From JAEUSG01 sp964590225 (GTDB lineage Bacteria > Fibrobacterota > OXYB2-FULL-49-7 > JAEUSG01): a DNA stretch of 27,229 bases. The translations under genes were made by a program, and so were the position numbers. This document shows, in pieces, positions 23,571 to 27,229 of the stretch. The notes under the pieces are model-generated. The model searched no databases and was not told the DNA's origin. It saw only the letters and a program-made list of their open reading frames with translations. The first letter of the stretch is position 1; each line of letters opens with the position of its first letter. The DNA lies in NCBI GenBank assembly GCA_964590225.1, contig CAZPWS010000041.1, positions 1-27,229 of the forward strand, in the 5' to 3' direction.

Positions 23571-24301
23571 TGTTGAAACACTCCATTTTCGAGGGTAATG
23601 TAATCCCTGTTGTTGCTCCAGCTTCCTGTGTTTATATAGTATCGATTACTTCCGAAAGAGAATAGGTCGCTAAAATGGGTGTGTCCTGTTATTACAGCAT
23701 CAACGCCAGTATCGGTTATGCATGAATTTGCTCGCATTCTATAAGAATGAATTATTTTTTCTTTGTCTGCACACCGTTCCGACCTTTTTCTGCTTAAAAG
23801 TGATACGCGAAGAGCAAGTGGAATTGCCAGATCTGGATGTATTATACGATAAAGTTTGCGGTTAAACCGGCTTTTAACAATTTTGCCAAACAATCTGCCA
23901 AATAGTTTGTCTTTTATAAGAAAATTATCGCCATGCTCCATATGAACCTTCACGCCGTCGATTTCTTGAACAAGCTGTTTTTTAATCACTTTGATATTTA
24001 TCTCTTTTTCAAGAAAATTGCCAAGCCAGAAGTCGTGGTTGCCGCATATGTATGTTATTTCAATTTTTGCGCTAGTCAACTCCCGTAGAGCGCACAGCAC
24101 TAAGAATGCGTCGCGTGGAATAACCGTCTTATAGTCGAAAAAAAAATCAAAAAGATCGCCAAGCAAAAAGAGTGATTTCCCTTTTTCTTGTATTTCTTTG
24201 CATACATCTATGAAATCACTAATTGCTTCTTCTGAGCTTTCGCCAATTGCCCCGAAGTGTGCATCGGAAATAAAATAATGTGACTTAGTGTTTGTTGACA
24301 T
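23549..24301 (-). CDS. lpxH: Metallophosphoesterase, LpxH-like UDP-2,3-diacylglucosamine hydrolase
   Basis: 250 residues from the ATG at 24301; a GTG at 24319 overlapping the kdsD stop is the alternative, and neither has a strong ribosome site. The calcineurin-like dinuclear metal site is complete: ISDAHFG, GDLFDFFFD, CGNHDFW, EHGDN and GHTH. The insert with LFGRLFGKIVKS and FNRKLYRIIHP matches the lid found in LpxH and relatives. LpxH hydrolyses UDP-2,3-diacylglucosamine to lipid X in lipid A synthesis at the inner membrane. It directly follows the arabinose-5-phosphate isomerase gene, consistent with lipid A/Kdo supply. Some relatives with this motif set are other phosphohydrolases, so the exact substrate is not settled. 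Confidence 0.82.
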   Translation of the reverse strand: MSTNTKSHYFISDAHFGAIGESSEEAISDFIDVCKEIQEKGKSLFLLGDLFDFFFDYKTVIPRDAFLVLCALRELTSAKIEITYICGNHDFWLGNFLEKEINIKVIKKQLVQEIDGVKVHMEHGDNFLIKDKLFGRLFGKIVKSRFNRKLYRIIHPDLAIPLALRVSLLSRKRSERCADKEKIIHSYRMRANSCITDTGVDAVITGHTHFSDLFSFGSNRYYINTGSWSNNRDYITLENGVFQQCQYKQK

Positions 24302-24308
24302 TAAAAAA

Positions 24309-25292
24309 TTAAACAACACCAGCGCGGAGAATATGGTGTAAATGGATCATGCCAATCGGCACACGCTTTTTTCCGCGGTTTAAGACAACCAATGTTGTTA
24401 TTTGGTTCTTTTCCATTGTAGATAGGGCCTCAACTGCAAGGGTTTCTGGAAACACGGTTTTTGGAATTTTTGTACAAACAGAAGATACTTTTATTGCGTC
24501 GAAGTTTATATTTCGCTCTACTGCCCTTCTGATATCGCCATCGGTAATTATTCCGATGAGCTCACCATGATAGCCAACCACACAGGCCACGCCAAGCCTT
24601 TTTTGTGATATAACAGAGACCGCCTGTCGGAGAATAGTATCCTTGCTAATCAGCGGTAGGGTTTCTCCGGTTACCATAAGATCGGATACTCTATAAAGAA
24701 GTCTTTTACCAAGTTCACCCGCCGGATGAACAAGTTTGTAGTCGCTCTCGCGGAATTTTTTTGCCTTCATTAACGCTATTGCAAGCGCGTCGCCAAGTCC
24801 CGTCGCTACGGCTGAACTTGTGGTAGGAACAAGGTTATAGGGGCAAGCCTCACTGTTTACGCCCGTTTCCAGGACCACGGTTGCTATTTTTGCAAGCGAC
24901 GACGAGCTGTCTTTTGAGATTAGAATTATAGGTATGCCATGTCTTTTGATATATGGCAGCAGATTTAATAATTCATCCGATTTTCCGCTATGCGTAAGCA
25001 AAATAAGCGCATCGTCTTTGGAAAATATGCCTATATCGCCGTGAATTCCCTCTACGGGATGCATATAAAACGATGGCGTGCCGGTTGACGAAAGAATTGA
25101 AGCGATTCTGCGCGCGATTATCCCTGATTTTCCAATTCCGGTTGTTATAACTTTGCCCTTTACTGTTAGGATAAGATTGACAGCACGACTAAAAGGTTTC
25201 CCGAGTTTTTTAGCCGCAATAGCCAGCGCCTTGGCTTCAGAAACAAGCACATTTTTACCGTCTAAAATATTCTGTTTGTCATTGACATTCAT
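24309..25292 (-). CDS. kdsD: Arabinose-5-phosphate isomerase, KdsD/KpsF family
   Basis: Interconverts ribulose-5-phosphate and arabinose-5-phosphate, the first step to Kdo of LPS. An N-terminal SIS domain shows VITTGIGKSG, ARRIASILSSTGTPSFYMHP and THSGKSDELL; two CBS domains follow from about residue 195 (LMVTGETLPLI, GIITDGDIRR, TTLVVLNRG). 327 residues from ATG 25292, near the usual length of about 325. The frame continues upstream to 25328, but 25292 leaves a 14-bp overlap with the sigma gene and has GGA 9 nt before it. Coupled to the preceding sigma factor gene, so the two are probably co-transcribed. The lpxH-like gene follows with overlapping ends. Confidence 0.95.
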   Translation of the reverse strand: MNVNDKQNILDGKNVLVSEAKALAIAAKKLGKPFSRAVNLILTVKGKVITTGIGKSGIIARRIASILSSTGTPSFYMHPVEGIHGDIGIFSKDDALILLTHSGKSDELLNLLPYIKRHGIPIILISKDSSSSLAKIATVVLETGVNSEACPYNLVPTTSSAVATGLGDALAIALMKAKKFRESDYKLVHPAGELGKRLLYRVSDLMVTGETLPLISKDTILRQAVSVISQKRLGVACVVGYHGELIGIITDGDIRRAVERNINFDAIKVSSVCTKIPKTVFPETLAVEALSTMEKNQITTLVVLNRGKKRVPIGMIHLHHILRAGVV

Positions 25293-26151
25293 TATCGTAG
25301 TCCGGCTCCGAACCCTCATTAGGAACATTTTTAAGATGTTGCCGCAGCTCCTTGCTTCTAAAAAGCTTGCGTAGAACTTTGTTTTTAATCTGGCGCACCC
25401 TTTCTCTTGTCAGGGAAAGTTTTTCCCCAATTTCCTCAAGAGTAAATTCCTTATCGTGATTAATACTGTAATACATACGAAGCACGGCCTCTTCCCTTTT
25501 AGTCATTTTTGATAAAATGAAATCGAGAACCTTTTTAAGTTCCTTTCTTTCTACTTCGTCTTCCTGTTTAGCTTCAGTACCTATAACATCAAGAAGAGTA
25601 AGTTCGCCATCGTCATCTGAATCGTTGGAAAGAGGGGCATCCAGCGAATATGGACTCATTTTTTCCAGTATATCGACAATTTCCGAAGCATAGGGTTTAA
25701 ATTCTTTAAGTTGCAGTGCTTTATTCATATCGTTTTCGCATTCCGCCATAGCCCGCTTAAACTTCCGTATCATAGCAACCTTGTTGGGCGGAATCTTTAC
25801 TATCGTTGCCTGATCAAAAAGGGCTTTTTGTATTGACTGCCTTACCCACCATACTGCGTACGAAGTAAACTTTACATCCTTATCGATACTAAATCTTTTA
25901 GCGGCTTTATATAAACCAAGGTTGCCTTCGTTAACAAGCTCAAGAAGCGTTAATCCCCTATTTTGATACTTTCGGGCTATACTCACAACAAAACGGAGAT
26001 TGCCAAGAATGAGTTCGTTTAAGGCCTCCTTGTCACCGTTTTGAAGCAGTTGCACAAGGTTGCGCTCTTCACAATCGTTGAGCACCTTGTAACGGCCAAG
26101 ATCCTTGTAATACAACCTCTCAAGATATGCTTCGGTACCTTCGTCCTGCAT
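25279..26151 (-). CDS. Sigma-70 family RNA polymerase sigma factor (RpoD/RpoS-like, no region 1.1)
   Basis: 290 residues containing regions 1.2-4. Region 1.2 begins YLERLYYKDLGRYKVL. Region 2 holds LGNLRFVVSIARKYQNRG, LVNEGNLGLYKAAKRF and the 2.4 segment YAVWWVRQSIQKAL for the -10 element. Region 3 holds IVKIPPNKVAMIRK. Region 4.2 is FTLEEIGEKLSLTRERVRQIK. The long acidic region 1.1 of classical RpoD is absent, as in the roughly 290-residue primary sigmas of Bacteroidetes and in group 2 factors. Whether it is the housekeeping or an alternative sigma is undetermined. It sits between a HEAT-repeat gene (stop 2 nt before this ATG) and kdsD. The C-terminal tail is acidic. Confidence 0.95.
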   Translation of the reverse strand: MQDEGTEAYLERLYYKDLGRYKVLNDCEERNLVQLLQNGDKEALNELILGNLRFVVSIARKYQNRGLTLLELVNEGNLGLYKAAKRFSIDKDVKFTSYAVWWVRQSIQKALFDQATIVKIPPNKVAMIRKFKRAMAECENDMNKALQLKEFKPYASEIVDILEKMSPYSLDAPLSNDSDDDGELTLLDVIGTEAKQEDEVERKELKKVLDFILSKMTKREEAVLRMYYSINHDKEFTLEEIGEKLSLTRERVRQIKNKVLRKLFRSKELRQHLKNVPNEGSEPDYDNECQ

Positions 26152-26153
26152 TT

Positions 26154-27229
26154 TTATGTATTAGCCTGTAAATGTTTAGGTTTTAAGTTATAAGAAACAG
26201 ATAATATAACAATCTTTTGGAACAGAGGGAGCCATTTTATAATTTTCACCACTTTAAGCAGCCTTTCCCGTCGGAAAGAAAGCATGGTACAGCCATCTTC
26301 CTCTATTAACTCACACAATTTTAGTGTAACTAATTCTGAAATGGACGCCGCGATATCTTTCCCGCCACTGACCGTAACTTTACCAAATTCTTTAATAGGG
26401 AAAAAAGTCCTGTGATCGATCATTCGTCCATGTTTCTGTGCAAGGTAGGTCATATTTTGCAAAACTGCAAGAGCATCTTGCGATAAACTATGCCATGCAG
26501 AGGCTTCGCCGGTGCGAATACCCTGACAGTAAAACAGATAAAGATCCATTATATCCCATTCGGTAAACACAATCCGCTCCATGCCAAAAGAATCATTATC
26601 TATTGAACAGAACGAAAATTCGGCCAGCTTCGCCATAATTGCATCAAGTTCTCTCTGCTTATATCCATAACGGTCAGAAACACTCTTAACGAACCGTTCT
26701 CGCTGCACTACAAAAGATGCTGGTTTATCGATACAACTCCGCAACGCCTCTTCGGCTACTGCTTCCGCAGCGCTTCTTTTGCCCATTGAGTATTCTTTTA
26801 AAAGTTTCCTTTGAGCTCTGCTGCGGTTGATGTTTACAAATCGCGAGCCGTCAAGAGTTGTTTTATTAATAAGCTCTGCAAAATAAATACACCCTGTTCC
26901 TATTTCTCCTGCAAGCCATACGCCAGCACCTCTGATAGTGTCGTTTGAATCCGCGATCATCGATTCGATTTCTTTTGTAATTGGAAAACAGCCGGAATTA
27001 TGGAGTGCCCTAAGCGCAAAAGCGCGCACTTTTCCATTTTTGCTATCAGAAAGCCGTTTTATAGCATTAACAACTTGTGCAAAATGTGCGGTGGGTTCAA
27101 GAGCAGCTATTGCGGCTGCAACTACCGATGGTGATGGGTCATCAAGAAAAGGTAAAAGAGATGAAAAAGAACCAGAATCGATTGCATTCGCTGCATTTTT
27201 TATTGCTCTTATCTTTTCTAATCTGCTTG
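26154..27229 (-). CDS. HEAT-repeat protein, partial (5' end beyond the window)
   Basis: The frame is open from the window edge to TAA at 26154-26156, about 358 residues visible. A GTG at 27027-27029 could be misread as a start; the 66 codons before it continue the same helical repeats without a stop, so the true start lies outside. Repeats: SLLPFLDDPSPSVVAAAIAAL, then a second around SDSKNGKVRAFALRALHNS, and a third near IADSNDTIRGAGVWLAGEIG. These match the HEAT/PBS-lyase-like pattern. The C-terminal 200 residues are an unrecognised mixed alpha/beta region with a basic end. HEAT repeats mediate protein contacts; no enzyme is implied. Immediately followed by the sigma factor gene. Confidence 0.78.
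   Translation of the reverse strand, partial: SRLEKIRAIKNAANAIDSGSFSSLLPFLDDPSPSVVAAAIAALEPTAHFAQVVNAIKRLSDSKNGKVRAFALRALHNSGCFPITKEIESMIADSNDTIRGAGVWLAGEIGTGCIYFAELINKTTLDGSRFVNINRSRAQRKLLKEYSMGKRSAAEAVAEEALRSCIDKPASFVVQRERFVKSVSDRYGYKQRELDAIMAKLAEFSFCSIDNDSFGMERIVFTEWDIMDLYLFYCQGIRTGEASAWHSLSQDALAVLQNMTYLAQKHGRMIDHRTFFPIKEFGKVTVSGGKDIAASISELVTLKLCELIEEDGCTMLSFRRERLLKVVKIIKWLPLFQKIVILSVSYNLKPKHLQANT

Noticed and set aside
27027..27029. GTG as start of the HEAT-repeat gene
   Set aside because: The frame is open to the window edge and the upstream codons encode continuing HEAT-like helices, so the GTG is internal.

Overview
The window looks like chromosomal, largely housekeeping and envelope-centred DNA from a Gram-negative-type (diderm) bacterium. 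Lipid A/Kdo enzymes (an LpxH-like hydrolase, a KdsD-like isomerase), two outer-membrane barrels, a TolC/MFP/ABC export system and GDP-mannose chemistry all imply an outer membrane with LPS or another surface polysaccharide. EF-G is of the spd/mitochondrial EF-G1 type, the large sigma factor is short (no region 1.1), and there are two SpoVG homologues and an RsbU-type phosphatase. That mix fits a deep-branching lineage such as Fibrobacterota/FCB or a spirochaete relative better than a typical proteobacterium, but I cannot assign a phylum from sequence alone. I see no CRISPR array, IS element, integrase or prophage gene.

Layout. (1) 1-5404, plus strand: fusA, then gmd, a GT2 glycosyltransferase and a one-POTRA Omp85-like barrel, all tightly packed. 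(2) 5526-8460, plus: a short 2[4Fe-4S] ferredoxin absent from length-filtered gene calls, purM and dnaG (TTG start inside the purM stop). (3) 8457-10208, minus: a Wzi-like barrel whose stop codon interlocks with that of dnaG. (4) 10296-12697, plus: a GT4 glycosyltransferase translationally coupled to a DUF401 membrane transporter. (5) 12733-19792, plus: an uninterrupted eight-gene run of ECF sigma factor, small single-pass membrane protein (probable anti-sigma), Spy/CpxP-fold periplasmic protein, TolC, membrane-fusion lipoprotein, ABC ATPase and two paralogous MacB-type permeases. (6) tRNA-Met(CAT) at 19902-19974 followed by a clear intrinsic terminator. (7) 20071-27229, minus: two SpoVG paralogues, then a six-gene set, in transcription order HEAT-repeat protein (cut by the window end), sigma-70 factor, kdsD, lpxH-like, an unrecognised secreted protein with an internal duplication, and a SpoIIE/RsbU phosphatase.

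How the parts may work together. Region 5 is the strongest candidate for an interesting system. The first three genes have the composition of the CnrY/CnrX/CnrH metal-sensing module (ECF factor, about 95-residue membrane anti-sigma, Spy-fold periplasmic sensor), but here they precede a MacAB-TolC-like ABC pump with a heteromeric permease pair instead of an RND pump. A sequence resembling ECF promoters (TGTAAC-N17-CGTT) lies just in front. Region 7 links a general sigma factor to Kdo/lipid A biosynthesis and to an RsbU-like phosphatase, suggesting envelope or stationary-phase control. Both statements are inferences from gene order and motifs.
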